Source: Protopterus annectens
Taxonomy: Eukaryota > Chordata > Ceratodontiformes > Protopteridae
Length of the DNA: 64,000 nucleotides
Assembly: GCF_019279795.1 (NCBI RefSeq)
Contig: NC_056731.1
Location: 860,551,999 to 860,615,998, forward strand
Direction of reading: 5' to 3'
The notes beneath the pieces were generated by a model. It worked only from the letters and a program-made list of their open reading frames with translations, had not been told where the DNA came from and did no database searches. Made by a program: the position numbers and the translations under genes. Shown one piece after another: positions 1-12,540 of this stretch (position 1 is the first letter of the stretch; every line of letters starts with the position of its first letter).

Positions 1-665
1 AGTACCAACAGGGTCTGGCTGACAAAGTGTGCAATGTGGAATGCCCACAGAGATATCTTACTAAAAGGAGACAAGGCCTAAATAATATATCCTACATGGA
101 CTTAGTCAAAGTCCTGACACTATACTCATTATCCTGTAGACTGCTAAGAGGTGATATGCATGTGGCATAAAGGCATCCTCAGACCCGATACTGACGGATT
201 TGCTGCACATCAGCAAGTCAAATGACTTAAGAAATACTTGGTCTAGGTATGTAAACATCTTCTACACCATCAACAGAGGGGTTTGGAGGCATAGGTATAT
301 CTCGCACAAGATACTTCTGCTCTGGAACAAACTCCCCATTCATGTAAAACAAAGCTCATCCCCCTCCATATTCAAGTGCAGTTTGGATCTTTGGATAGGA
401 AACAGAAAATTTACACCAGGACTGCCCCCTGTATTACTAATGGAAAGAGACAGCTCCTAAATGCTTTATTCCATGCATGGGTCCTGCCAAATTATCTATG
501 GTATGATTCCACTTGTTCTTACTAAGGGTAATATATAATTATTGACAATGGGATGGGTAAAGCTAGTCTGACACCAAATGGGATAGGTTAGTCCAAGCAT
601 CAAATGGGAAATTGGCTAGGCCTAAAATGGCTTGCAAGGGAAGCCAGCTTAGTACTTCTCTATGA
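1..665 (+). mobile_element. 3' end of CR1-like LINE, family D
   Basis: This is the tail of the same LINE family as the longer copy at 29,430-32,175. Translated in pieces, it matches that copy's last RT-ORF residues, including a recognisable 'CRLLRGD' block near 138-155. It continues through the ORF end into the 3' tail, where the motif GGCTAGGC...TAGTAC..CTATGAACCTAT closes the element near 665. Positions 408-540 match the minus-strand copy at 12,541-12,945 closely. Stops and frameshifts break the reading frame, and the window edge cuts the 5' side. The family shares RT motifs with CR1/L2/Rex1-type LINEs. The exact clade is an inference. Confidence 0.72.
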
Positions 666-776
666 ACCTATAAAATTAAACGTACAGTAGTTAAGTATAT
701 ACACCGATAGGTAGCCAAGATGTTATGCAAATATTTGCAAGGGAAGTAGTTTGTGTTCAGTGTAGAAGTACCTTAA

Positions 777-777
<1 letters not shown>

Positions 778-837
<60 letters not shown>
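778..837. repeat. (TA)n microsatellite
   Basis: An uninterrupted TA dinucleotide tract of about 60 bases. The open frames across it read only alternating Ile-Tyr and are not genes. Confidence 0.97.
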
Positions 838-839
<2 letters not shown>

Positions 840-844
<5 letters not shown>

Positions 845-3535
845 AGAATGAAAAAGAAAGTCTACCAGTATGAAAAAGAAAACATGCAATACACCTATGG
901 GGAAATATCAAACCTATAACCTTAACATAAATTTATGATAAGACTAAAATAGACAGTAAATAGCAGAAGGAGTTCAGCTAAAGAAAGCATCTAGCATTCT
1001 GGGTATAGACTTATTATTATGCAAGTCTGAATGTAGGTGAATATCTCTTGTTAAACTGATGCAGGCTTTGGACCCACAGAAAAGGAGGATATACCGAATC
1101 TCTTTTTCTATCTTGAAACTGTTCTATTGATTTGAACTAAAGTATTGTGTTGCAAAATACAAGACATTTTGCTAACCAGATTCCTTCTGTTTTTTTTTTT
1201 TTTTTGTCCAGGTGTTTGTCACGTACAGAAATAAAAATGGTGAAAGCTAGTAAAGTGTGAATGAGTGACTTCTCTTGGAAATCTTGCATCAGGAAGGATA
1301 CCTTAACACAGAATTTGTACAGAAACACTGTGTTGATTGAGGTATGTAAATATTCTGAAAACATGAAAAAAGTAGAATTTCTGTTTCTGTACCTCTGCAA
1401 TTGTCAGTGTAGTGTTGTGCCAATCATGCAAATGTCTTAGGAATAGTGTTTCAAATCATTTAATTGTTTCAGTGGGCGTAGCCTAACCAAGCCATGTAAA
1501 ACAAAGCAGACGTTAAAGGAAAAAAGTTACATTATGTGTATAATGTGCTTTTTGAGTAATGATGTAAATGGTAAAATGTGGAGGATTTTTTTTGTTTGTT
1601 TTATACAATGGGTCTATACATGAATCTGTCACCAAGAAGTTGTCATTAAAGTTACGGTTTTGGGGGAATATGAAGTGGGGTTGGCGTTACAGTATGGCAA
1701 GCTAAGCTGTGTTTATGGCCTTTTGCTAGCGGGTGCCCCAGGTAATAGCTAGGATGACAAAGTCTGCTCCTTTGCCCCTAGGCATGTTGGTACTTGTCAA
1801 GACTCTCACCAGGGTTAATGTGCAGGTGCCTGTGGGATAATATTTGCTTTCAGTATGGGAGTAATGGTAACAAATATTGGCATAAGGCATGACTGAGCGG
1901 GGGAATCCTTTTATTACTTTTATGCATGGGGTTCTGTGTCTCTATAAAACCAGTCTTAAATGGAAATACATAGAATCCCAAAAAATTTATTTTTTGCAGG
2001 AAATGTAGTGTACCTGAAGAGACTGGTTCTGTAAAAGGAGCAAGTGCCTCCACAGTTCAGGTGAATTGTGAAAATACTATGGTTTATCCTGCATTTTGAC
2101 TTATTTTTGCTTGTAAATGCCATGTATAAAAATCACCATTCAAACTCATCTGCTTTGTACTGCATTTCTACTCAGTTGTACTGCACTATCAGCCTGCAGA
2201 CTCTGTCTCTTAGAAGCAAGTAATTATTAGTTTTCCTAACAGGCACAGTTTACAGCAGCAATTCAAAGAGCGACATGGCCATATTAGACCGTCTGTATCA
2301 GTCCTTCTACTCTCCACTTGACCTTGTTTTGAAATCAGCACCACTTTATGTATGACTCTCATTTCACTCATTTAAAGACTGATGACATTTATGTAGTTGT
2401 TTATTTCTGAAGACCTACTTGTTCCGTGTCAGGGCAGGTACTAAATTTGGCAAGATGCTGTCTGAAAATTGTAGAAACTTAAAAGTGGAATGCAGTTGGA
2501 TCATACATATTAGGATTACTTTTCGGCAGCGAAAAAGTACATAAAAGCGGTAGAAAACTTAATATTTTATATAGTGGTTCAAAACAAAAGAAGATGATTG
2601 GGGGGCTTCATTTTGTGACATGGATGCAAGAAGTTATGTGAAGGAGCGTATATGTTCTTTCAGTCTTTACAAAGACTTCTTAATGGTGGGGTGCACAGCT
2701 GTCCATTCTACCTCAAAGAATACCCTTCCTGACACTTACACAACTATCATTCACCTAGAAAGTGAGAACTTTCTTCATGAACAATTCTTTTCTCCAAATG
2801 TGAAGCATGGAGGGTGAGTATAACTTGACCCTTTTCGAACCTTACTCCACTAAGCAATGACTGCAATGGTTACTGCAGTGGAATGTAACTTTGGATACTG
2901 AATTGGTTTTCCTCCAGATCCTAGCTGCACGTGTGGTACATTCTGCTATGTGTGTTTTCAGACATTATGACAGTCGTTCATGTAACTACTCTTCCAGGCT
3001 CTGCATATTATGGATACATCTATTTGATGAACTGGCCCTCCTCTCATGAACAAATACCAGGTATCTAGTCATCAGCTACTTTACCTCTACTTTTACTGGT
3101 GTTTCAAAACACATGGATTGATTTCTAAAACGGGGTTACTTGTTGCAAGAACACCATACTTTTATGGTAGTATGAAATATGTTGATTCTGCCTTTTGCGA
3201 ACATCCAAGAAAATCTGAACAGAGGCTGGGAGGTGTATGGGTATCTGCAATAGCATAAATACTAGCATAAATTACCTATCATCTGTCTTTTTGACTGTTA
3301 ACCATGTATCATTCTAGCATTTATCTGTAGAATGTTGGTGTTTTTTGTTAATGATAACAAGTAATGTTAATCTATTAAGTAAATATTAGGAAATTATTGA
3401 TCAAGTAGAAATTAACAGAATTGGATTTGGTGGCTAAGATGTAAAAAGTAGCATACACGTACTTTATTTTGTAAGAATTACTCGATGGTTTTGAAGCAAA
3501 TTATTGTGAGATGGAAGGATAAAGACAGATAAGCC
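840..3535. other. unassigned AT-rich DNA
   Basis: I recognise no gene or repeat family here. There is a T-run at about 1,191-1,205. Short open frames, the longest under 90 codons, show no motif, conserved domain or sensible splice context that I can defend. It may be intronic or intergenic, or it may hold repeats too old to see by eye. Confidence 0.5.
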
Positions 3536-3539
3536 CACT

Positions 3540-4930
3540 CTTGGAATTGGGTTCCATTATAAAATGCAGTGCCCCCAACATAGTAGGACTCCAGTTTGCA
3601 GTCATCCTGAGAAGGCATTGTCCTGCCTCCAGAAGGCCTGCAGAAAAATTGCCTCCCCTACACTCAACAAGTCTTCAATATTCTGACCATTTGGAGATTT
3701 GTCTCCCCTGTACTCAGCATGTTGATAACATTATGCCCATTTTTCTTGACATCTTCAGGGGTGGCAAAGGACTGTATCATTATTTTAGGATCACTTAAGA
3801 GATGCTGCAGAGATCTGCCCCAGCCTGGATGTGAATCCTACCCCATCAACTTTGGTTGGGAAGAAACACAAAAAAAGAAGAAAAGGCTCTTTTTCTTTGA
3901 TTAGTCCTCATATTCTGATTTAGATTAGGATGAGACTGTCTCTTTGCATTACATTCATTCAGACTTAGGACTTACTGTTTCTTCATTCTCCTCTTAAGGA
4001 GATCTTATTTGTTAAAATAATTAACCTTATGAAAGAATGTTTCAAGCTGGGAGTTAGGGACCTTTATCTCAGCAAAAAATAAATAAATAAATAAATACAG
4101 TGATTTCTTAGGCACTGAAGAGCCCAGGTTATCTGCAGTCTCTTTAGTAACTGAAATATCTGAAGACATTTTTGAGAATGCCTCCCTGGAGCGTGAGTCT
4201 CAGCCACTGGTTCCAGTAAAGTCTGATGTGTTTTATGAAGTTCAATAACTTTTCTAGCACCTGTTCAACAACCCTGTAGTGGATCTGCAGTACACTCTTT
4301 GGAGCCAGACAAGGGTTTCAAAATTGCCCGTGGCCTAAATACCTTCCCTATTGTTGGGGAAATAGGATTATGGATAGAATAGTGGAAACAATGTACAAAT
4401 CCAGTACCGCAGAGACATGTTGAGAGAAATAAAAGAGTTGGTTTAGGAGACACAGGTTGAATCCATAGGGAAAAAAATGACAAAACTATCACAAACAGCA
4501 GCAAAGATAGGCAAGTGTGCCTTTAAATTTGAATATGATATTGTTGATGCTCACTCTTGAGCTCCTGTTACTGGAACTGTCAGTATGCCAGGTTGTATAT
4601 ATTGCTTTTTCCTAAAGACACAAAGAGACAACTCCTCAGTGCCTTTTTGATAATGTTAACCTGTTTATCTCCCTCCTCCCAGAGATATATAACAATTAGA
4701 AAAGATAGGGAAGCTATTCAGTTGGTTAAGCAGCTGCTCCATCTAACAATGCACAGGTGCTGCAGGAATTTCCTTTCAAAAGCCTGGACTTTATACAGAA
4801 GGTAAACAAATCAAGAGCAGTAGAGCTGACACAGATGATGTATAAAGAGGCTGCAGTTCTGGGGAAGATTAATAAAGCTAGCCCAAGCAGCAGTGACATA
4901 GGCCTCAGGACAGAGATTCTCCTACCAAAC
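3540..4930 (+). pseudogene. decayed DIRS-type gag (second lineage)
   Basis: Read across several frames, this region follows the gag order of the DIRS element at 47,911-53,457. First comes a lysine-rich stretch near 3,860. Next is a segment near 4,000-4,075 that aligns with the element's 'SFGETLHTLREHFHWE' region. Near 4,230-4,280 a block ends in a match to 'FLFKNPIAD'. At 4,490-4,590 there is a clear match to 'AEQVGKHTLQYGFDSLEA' and the following 'AAVTGSV'. Near 4,610-4,660 the sequence matches 'AKAKLLDAPLNQDLLFG'. The frame changes repeatedly and stops are frequent, so this is an old copy. No RT or recombinase follows that I can recognise. The alignment was made by eye and is inference beyond the short blocks named. 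Confidence 0.55.
4077..4096. repeat. (AAAT)n short tandem repeat
   Basis: About five AAAT units inside the decayed gag remnant. Confidence 0.9.
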
Positions 4931-4934
4931 ACAG

Positions 4935-6475
4935 TGACATCTCAGTTCTGAATATACCCAGTCATCCTTGATGGTGAAGGCTGGCTAGGCACATACATGA
5001 GAGACTCTGGTAAGAGACTAAAGATGCAGACAAGTTCCTCTGACAGGCCAAAAGTTCACCTTCACAGTAATAGCCATCCCTGCTGTCGTATATATTTGGC
5101 CATTCTAGTCTACTGGTAAATATGTATTTCTTACTGATATTCACTAGTGTGTGCCCCTTTACTTCACCTTTGCTTTCTTCTTTTTTCTTTGAACCCACAT
5201 TGCAGGCTATTTAAGTCACATGGAGAGCTTTCTAGGAAGAAATTTTCTTCTTATGAATCTTTCATTTACAGAAAGACTAAAGGGGCAGAGGTCTTTCCTT
5301 TTGAAAGTGGTCAATATAACAAATCCTTCAGTTATGGGAAATCTCTTGGAAATTACACTTTTCTCAGAGGCTGCTTGGAGAATTGGTAATGTGCTAAAGA
5401 AAATAATTGTTTTCAGAGAAGAAAAGTGATGGACTGATTTAAGTTTGAAATAGTCTAGTAAAACACTTTGTAAGATGTACTAAGCTGAATTAAATTTGCA
5501 TTTTTATATAAAAAATATGGTTGTTGTTTCCAAATGTTTAAGATGTACAGAATATAAAAATGTGAATTTTAACTGCTTTCAGTGGAAATGCAACAGTGCT
5601 GTTAGAAACTGAAACTAAATGTTCTCAAATGTATACATATTTGTGCTGCCTAAGAATGCAAATAAAATAGTAACTTATTTGCCACCCCGCACACACACTG
5701 AGCTGAAACTGTAGAAAAAAGAAAAAGATTATTCTCATTGATGAAAAATAGAAACATCTGCTTCAGCATCCTTTAAGCATTGAAAAGCTCTGTCCAAAAG
5801 TGGACTGCATTCCAGAAGCAGAGTTCAAGTTGGAATTTTGGAATTTATCTGCCTGTAAAGCTGTGCAACTGCAGTTTGAACTTTTACAACAGAAGTAGAC
5901 AGAAAATCAGATTTATTCTATGGTATAGGCCAAGTTCAGGTAAGCTGTTAGCTGGAATTCTTCTATATGACATTTGTTTGTTTAAATGGCTTCCCTGTGA
6001 GTCCCTGAAACACAAAATCTCAGAAATTACTTTCTTGTTCATTTTAGAGTGAAACAGTTGACAACATGAATGCACTGAGCACTGTTTGTGGGATATTTCT
6101 CCCTTCACCAATGTTGTGCAACTATAAAGTTGGTATATAAATGTCTGGGGTAGGGTATTCCTCTTTAAGAAACACTTATTTCAATCTGTCCTGTTTCTTT
6201 GCATATATGAAGGGTAACTTTTTATCTTGTAGGAGTGAGCTCCTGTGGTACATGAAATTATATTATGATCTTTCATAGCAGAAGCTTTGAAACACATTCA
6301 TTTTGCATTCTCCATAAACAAGTTTCTAACTGCTTGCATATTTGATTGTACAAGGTGGATTTCATATTTCAAGTAAAGATCTTTATTCCATTTCTGAAAA
6401 GTGTTGCTTGTAATGTATTAATTTGTATAAGGGTAGACTAGGCCTCTACGTTTTGAAATGTTTCTCCTTTGGGTA
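4935..6475. other. unassigned DNA between DIRS remnant and RTE LINE
   Basis: No recognised gene. Open frames of 70-90 codons overlap on both strands and share no motif with the elements around them. If the gag remnant upstream came from a whole DIRS copy, its pol should lie here, but I could not find RT, RNase H or recombinase blocks. Confidence 0.45.
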
Positions 6476-6513
6476 TTGCTACCATCATCATCTTCTTTTT
6501 TCTGCTGTTCCCG

Positions 6514-7964
6514 TTAGGGGACGCCACAGCAGATCATCTGTTTCCATTTCTTCCTGTCCTCTGCATCTTGCTCTGTCACACCAACCACCTGCATGTCCTC
6601 TCTCACCACATCCATAAACCTTATCTTAGGCCTTCCTCTTTTCCTGTTACCTGGTAGCTTCATCCTTAGCATCTTTTTCCCAATGTACTCAGCATCCCTC
6701 CTCAGCACATGTCCAAACCAGCGTAATCTTGCATCTCTGGCTTTGTCTCCAAGCCTTCCAACCTGGGCTGACCCTCTAATATTCTTATTCCTAATTCTGT
6801 CCACCCTCGTCACACCCAGTGCAAATCTTAACATCTTTAACTCTGCCACATCCAGCTCTAACTCCTGCCTTTTTGTCAATGCCACTATCTCCAACCCATA
6901 TAACATAGCTGGTCTCACTACCCTCTTGTAGACCTTCCCTTTCACTCTTACTGGTACTCGTCTGTCACAAATCACTCCTGACACTCTTCTCCACCCACTC
7001 CACCCTGCCTGTACTCTCTTCTTCACCTCTCTTCCACACCCACCATTACTCTGAACTATTGATCCCAAGTTTTTAAACTCATCCATCTTCGCCACCTGTA
7101 CTCCTTGCATCCTCACCATTCCTCTATCCTCCCTGTCATTCACACACATATATTCTGTCTTAGTCCTGCTGACCTTCATTCCTCTTCTCTCTAGAGCATA
7201 TCTCCATCTCTCCAGGGTCTCCTCCACCTGTTCCCTACTCTCACTACAGATCACAATGTCATCTTCAAACATCATAGTCCACGGGGACTCCTGTCTAATC
7301 TCGTCTGTCAACCTGTCCATCACCATTGCAAATAAGAAAGGGCTCAGAGCTGATCCTTGATGTAATTCCACCTCTACCTTAAACGCATCTGTCACTCCCA
7401 CCGCAGACCTCACCGCTGTCACACTACCCTCGTACATATCCTGTACCACTGTTACATACTTCTCTGACACTCCCGACTTCCTCATACAATACCACAACTC
7501 CTCTCTAGGCACCCTGTCATATGCTTTCTCTAAGTCTAGAAAAACACAGTGCAACTCCTTCTGACCTTCTCTGTACTTCTCCATCAACACTCTCAGAGCA
7601 AACATCGCATCTGTAGTGCTCTTTCCCGGCATGAAACCATATTGCTGTTCACTTATCATCATGTCCCTTCTTAACCTAGCTACCACTACTTTTTCCCATA
7701 ACTTCATGCTGTGACTGATCAATTTAATCCCTCTGTAGTTACTACACTTTTTCTCCATTTCTCAGGCATCCTCTCACTTTCCAAGATTTCATTAAACAAT
7801 CTGGTTAGAAACTCCACTGCCATTTCACCTAAACACCTCCATGCTTCCACAGGTATGTCATCTGGACTAACAGCCTTTCCATTCTTCATCCTCTTCATAG
7901 CTATCCTTACTTCCTCCTTGCTAATCCATTGCACTTCATGATTCACTATCCCCACATCATCCAA
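6514..7964 (-). pseudogene. RTE reverse transcriptase, broken
   Basis: The upstream frame 7,964-7,719 ends in 'RMPEKWRKSV'. The main frame 7,758-6,514 then starts at 'CSNYRGIKL', so roughly a dozen codons of the intervening RT motif are missing and the frame shifts. The main frame is about 414 codons and runs through the RT motifs in order: 'GFMPGKSTTDA', 'FLDLEKAYDRVP', 'LHQGSALSPFLF', then FEDD at 7,258-7,269. The family normally has FADD, so the position before the two aspartates has changed. It continues through 'GLEIVALTKRQE' and 'RLRWFGHV' to a natural C-terminus next to the 3' tail. It would copy RNA at the nicked chromosome, but this copy is unlikely to work. Confidence 0.88.
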
Positions 7965-8079
7965 CCTTCTCTCTCTGTCTCATTCTCTTCATTCATCAAC
8001 CTCTCAAAGTACTCTTTCCATATGGTCAACACACTCTCCTCGCTTTTGAGTATGTTTCCCTCATTATCCTTTATCACCT

Positions 8080-9203
8080 TTACCTGCTGCACATCTTTCC
8101 TAGCTCGGTCCCTCTGTCTAGCCAATTGGTACAGATCCTTTTCTCCCTCTTTTCATACAACTCTTCATATGCCTTATCCTTCGCCACCTCTCTCTTTGCC
8201 ATGCACCTCGTCTCCTTATACTCCTGTCTACTTTCTTCATCTCTCTGACAATCCCACTTCTTCTTTGCCAACCTGTTTCTCTGTATACACTCCTGTACTT
8301 CCTCATTCCACCACCATGTCTCCTTGTCATCCTTCCTCTGTCCAGATGTCATACCAAGCACATTTCTAGCCTTCGCCCTTACTAGCTCTGCTGTAGTTAC
8401 CCAGCTATTTGGTAACTCTTCACTGCCACCCAGTGCCTGTCCTAACTCTTCCCTGAACCCCACCTCACAATTACCCTTTTTCAATTTCCACCATTTGATC
8501 CTTGGTGCTGCCCTTAGACTCCTCCTCCTCTTCTTGATCACCAGCGTCATCCTACAAACCAACATCCTATGCTGCCTAACTGCACTTTCCCCGATCACCA
8601 CTTTATAGTCTCCAATCTCCTTCAAACTGGCCCTCCTACATAAGATATATTCACCACAGCCATGTCCATCCTTTTCACAAAATCCACTACCATCTGACCT
8701 TCTGCATTCCTTTGCTTAACACCATACCTACCCATCACTTCCTCATCCCCTCTGTTCCCTTCACCAACATGCCAATTTAAATCTGCTCCAATCACCACTC
8801 TCTCACCCTTGGGTACAGTCATCACCACTTTATCCAACTCACTCCAAAAGTTTTCTTTCTCATCCATCGCACACCCAACTTGTGGAGCATATGCACTAAC
8901 AACATTCATTATTACACCATCAATTTCTAGCTTCATAAACATCTCTCTATCCAACACTCTTTTCACCTCCAAAACACTCTTAGCATACTGTTCCTTCAGG
9001 ATAACTCCTACGCCATTTCTCCTCCCATCCACACCATGATAAAACAATTTGAACCCACCTCCGATACACCTAGCCTTACTCCCCTTCCATCTGGTCTCTT
9101 GCACACACAATATACCAACCTTCCTTCTGTCCATCATATCAGGTAGCTCTCTCCCTATACCAGTCATACTGCCAACATTCAAAGTTCCGACCCTCATTAC
9201 CAC
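8080..9203 (-). pseudogene. RTE endonuclease (APE-type) and linker, broken
   Basis: The frame begins at an ATG at 9,203 and reads 'RVGTLNVGSM', then 'CVQETRWKG' (the catalytic Glu motif), 'VVSAYAPQVG' and 'GADLNWHVG'. These are the ordered motifs of an APE-like endonuclease, which nicks target DNA to prime reverse transcription. Near 8,650 the sequence jumps from 'MAVVN' straight to 'YILCRRASLKEIGDY' in another frame. The stretch that normally carries the TQVD motif and its approach is gone, about 25-30 codons judging by the family layout (inference). The linker then stays open from 8,625 to 8,080 with tryptophan and lysine-rich segments typical of the EN-RT connector. Confidence 0.85.
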
Positions 9204-9355
9204 AGTCCTAGCCTTTCTCCTCTCTTCCTGCCTTCAGCCATGCCTTCCCCCTCTTCTCCTCCTTCCGCCAACAGTAGCCCAGTTTCTGCCAGCACCCTGC
9301 TGGCTAACAGTACTGGTGGCAGTAGTTGTTAACCCGGGCCTCGACCGATCCGGTA

Positions 9356-11470
9356 TGTATATATTTACTGCTGTCCGCATGAATGAACTGTTTAATGGCT
9401 GGATTATTTTAAGAGTAAACAGCAGTGGTGCTTTTGGTGTGCTAGAATGATCTAGCTGGTGGCAACATTACCATAAATATAAAGGAGAGATACTGTTAAC
9501 CCCTCTTAGAAAATGGTGTGTGTGTTTATGTGCAAAATTATCCTAATTAATTCTTAAACTGTGACTACTGATAAGCTTGCACTGGATGACATTAGTTCAG
9601 TCTAAGATGGGTGAAATCCTGGAGAGCCAATGATTATAACTCTGATCTGCAGATTTACAGTGTAGCGTTACTTGGTTATAACAGATGTTGGCTATTATCT
9701 GAGGCAGCAGTAAACATTTACCATATGCTAGTTAAGGACATTCATATCTGACATTTTAATTTAGTGGTCTGTAGTGTGCATTGGGAGAATTTAGCGCCTG
9801 AATTAACGTTATACTTGGTGGCGGTGGATAGTATTATACTGCCATTCATCACATATAAATTCACTTGCAGTGGTATGGATATCTTAAATTGAATGTAGAT
9901 ATCCAGCAAGATATATTTATTACCAGAAATATACAGAGCTGTACATTGCACATTTTTTTTCTTAGCCATATGAGTTAGAAACAGGCAGAACAGATTTCTA
10001 GAGTATGAAAAATGTCAGTGTCCTGGTTGACTAGGGAATGCAAGCTCAAAATAATTCAAATTTCTGGCATGAGCAATGATAATATTATATCTGTCATGAC
10101 TGTAAGTAAATCTCATTTCATCAAAATTGGATGACAGCCTGGTAGTGGTTGTGAATGCTGAATGTACAACTCAGTTTATCCCCAAATGGTCTCAAACTGC
10201 AGCTTGAATTAAAGAGACTAATGTTGGTGATGAAATTAAAGCATCATAGAATGAAACAGCTTGAAACTGTAGAAGGATAGAAGGACTACCAATGTGACAG
10301 ACAGAGCCAATTACTGTGTGCTCAGAAGAATATGAGAAGCAAGGGAAAAAGCCTAGCCATGGTTGCCAAGGTCAATACTAAATTGTTTTTTATGTATAAA
10401 TAGGGAGATGATATTGACAGTTTCATTGGGGTATTTGAAAGTATGTGTAATCATCATAAAATTGACTGAGGCAGTGGATGAGGTTTTTAGTGCCTTAGCT
10501 TAGTTATGAGGCAGTATATGTTTTGTTAAAAATGGCTCAGTCTTATTGCATGACTTATTATAAAAGTAAAACCTGGTCATGTGAATGATTTGAATTTACT
10601 TCTGAAGTTTGTAGGAAACTCTTTAAGGAACATGAGAGCAAAGTAGAGAACAGTATTAGTTATTTTACTGAAAGAAATTACACTTTGATCGATTGGTAAT
10701 TGGATGTCAAAGTAGTACTTCTGAAATGTTGAGAGACCTGAGGATAAGAAAGCAGGCACTCAGTACTTTGCCTGAGGATATGGACATCTGATTAAAGGCT
10801 CAGGAATGTAATATTTCTGATGAAATTGGGAAACAGTGTAATCTGTATCTACCAGAAAGGCACAGTTGCACAAGAAAAGGATTGGCTAGCAGTACACATC
10901 TGTGTAAGGGAACCCGTGTGGGCAGTCTAAACCTTTACAGCAAGTTCCATACTCAAAGGGTGAATGGTTTGTTCCATTATATGCCATGGTCTTGGGGCCC
11001 AGTGTAACCAAATGGGACAGGTATGGTCCAAATATAAGTTTGAGAATAAAAGCCAAATTTTGAGATTTAACAGATGTAGCCCCACTGTGTAGCTGGGCTG
11101 TGTAGAAAATGCTCCAGGTTTTCACAATATCCCCTATCCTATTCTGGTAGAGGGTACTACATTAAATGCAAGCATTGTAAATCATGTAATTTCTAGAAAG
11201 CAACAGTACTTTCCCAGACTGTCCTCTCCATTTGGGATCATTTAAAGAACACCTTTTCAGGCACCATTGGTAAGGGTTCATTTGTGCTGAGAACAGAGAC
11301 ATGGACAGTCTGGTGGCAGTGTTTGATGATATCCCAGCAACATTCTAATAGGTAGTAACATTGGCTTTGCAGTACATTGTTTATATGCAGTTACATGCAC
11401 CAAGGCATGGAGACAGTTTTATATAAAAGGTAGCAGAGAAGAGATCTGTTTGATGCTCACACCTTCAGCC
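9356..11470. other. unassigned AT-rich DNA
   Basis: No gene or repeat family recognised in about 2.1 kb. Open frames are all below 90 codons and have no motif. Confidence 0.5.
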
Positions 11471-11737
11471 AAAGTTGTTAATGTGTCTTTTGTGTCTTTC
11501 GGCTTTTCCAAGTTAGGGGTCGCCACAGCAGAACTCCGGTCCGCTAATGATTGGCAGTAGATTTTTACATGCCGTGTTGCCAGCCCTGACGCACAACCCT
11601 CAACGAAGGTATACCCACTCACGCATGTCTCCACACAGAAGACGCTCTAGCTGAGAATCGAACAGGACAACGTCTTACTGTGAGGCGACAACGCTACCGC
11701 AGCAACACCACCACAGTCTAAAGTTGTTAATGTGTCT
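11471..11737 (-). mobile_element. tRNA-derived SINE with RTE tail and perfect 18-bp TSD
   Basis: The SINE body is 11,489-11,719, on the minus strand. Its head is tRNA-like, with an A-box region GCGGTAGCGT (11,691-11,700 on the complement) and a B box GTTCGATTC (complement of 11,655-11,663). After a DANA/HE1-like block CTTCTGTGTGGAG, the body ends in a tail that includes CTGTGGCGACCCCTAAC. That tail matches the RTE LINE at 6,480-9,355. The flanks AAAGTTGTTAATGTGTCT at 11,471-11,488 and 11,720-11,737 are identical, which marks a target-primed insertion and suggests it is fairly young. RNA polymerase III would transcribe it, and RTE enzymes probably mobilised it (inference). Confidence 0.88.
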
Positions 11738-12540
11738 ACTTTTGAAAAAAAAGCTACATAGTGGCAAGAAGCCTGAACCTGAATCATAGGTGTCAGAATA
11801 TACTAGAAGTTCTCTGGAAGGGACTACTTCAGGGTAAGAGATGACTGGTAGCAAGAAGCATGACTCTTAGACACAGTTATTAAAAAATAATAGACTTTCA
11901 TTAGAAGTGGCCCGAGCACTTGCTTTTGGGGCAAGACCCTGGGTGTTATCACCACATATCCCCTACTGCTAGGGCAAACTGACACCCCCCTTTTTTGTAA
12001 TTTAAAAGCAGGACTTTGATTCACCAGGATGTTTTTTTAGATGAGAACTTAGGCCTGTAGGATTAACTGCTTTCATGCTCCCATGAGTAATTGACCACTC
12101 AATGTAAAAGGCTGAAAATTCTCCTTTATTTCCCTTATTTATTACCCACAAATGCATTGATAATAGGCAGTCTGCTCTTTTTCACCTTTACTTAACTTCA
12201 TGATAAAACAAATATTCATGTTTGACTAGAAGTCATTCAAATTACTTCTGAAATAAGTATGCATGTATATATGTAAATATGTAAATACAATAATTTGCTA
12301 TCCTCCTTCACTGCTTCCTCTTTTTATATTTCTTCTTTAACAGTATTCATTTGCTTTTATGAAATTGAGTATGTCCTTTGGTAATTAATACTAATAGCAA
12401 ACTCTGTACAAAATTGGTATTTGTGTGTAGTGTCTGCCAGTATTTGTGGCTGCAATATATCATCTGTTTTTTTAATGTAATTTGTTTTGCCAAACTGTAT
12501 GTCAAAATTTCCAGCTTGAAAAATAATATGTGTTTAAAAC
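11738..12540. other. unassigned DNA
   Basis: Nothing recognised in about 800 bases between the SINE and a LINE 3' end. Confidence 0.5.

Larger units (their letters stand above)
6480..9355 (-). mobile_element. RTE-clade LINE, near full length
   Basis: A non-LTR retrotransposon of about 2.87 kb on the minus strand. Its 5' end (near 9,355) has the GTCGAGGCCCGGGTTAACAA start that I know from RTE elements of fishes. An APE endonuclease and a reverse transcriptase follow. The 3' end has the tail GCTGTGGCGTCCCCTAACGG and then GAAGATGATGATGG, the simple-repeat ending usual for RTE. The same tail occurs in the SINEs at 11,489-11,719 and 40,117-40,243. Two internal deletions, a frame break near 8,080 and a changed RT active site make it non-autonomous. 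No flanking target-site duplication was obvious. Confidence 0.88.

Noticed and set aside
723-911. Open frame with alternating Ile-Tyr residues
   Set aside because: It is the translation of a (TA)n tract. The same applies to frames at 18,309-18,552, 19,077-19,371 and 13,115-13,395.
2620-2817. 65-codon frame followed by GTGAGTA, resembling an exon with a splice donor
   Set aside because: No recognisable protein motif and no partner exon. A single donor-like word is expected by chance.
7929-9450. Several plus-strand frames of 76-146 codons
   Set aside because: They are the antisense of the RTE endonuclease and linker. Codon patterns and motifs fit the minus strand only.
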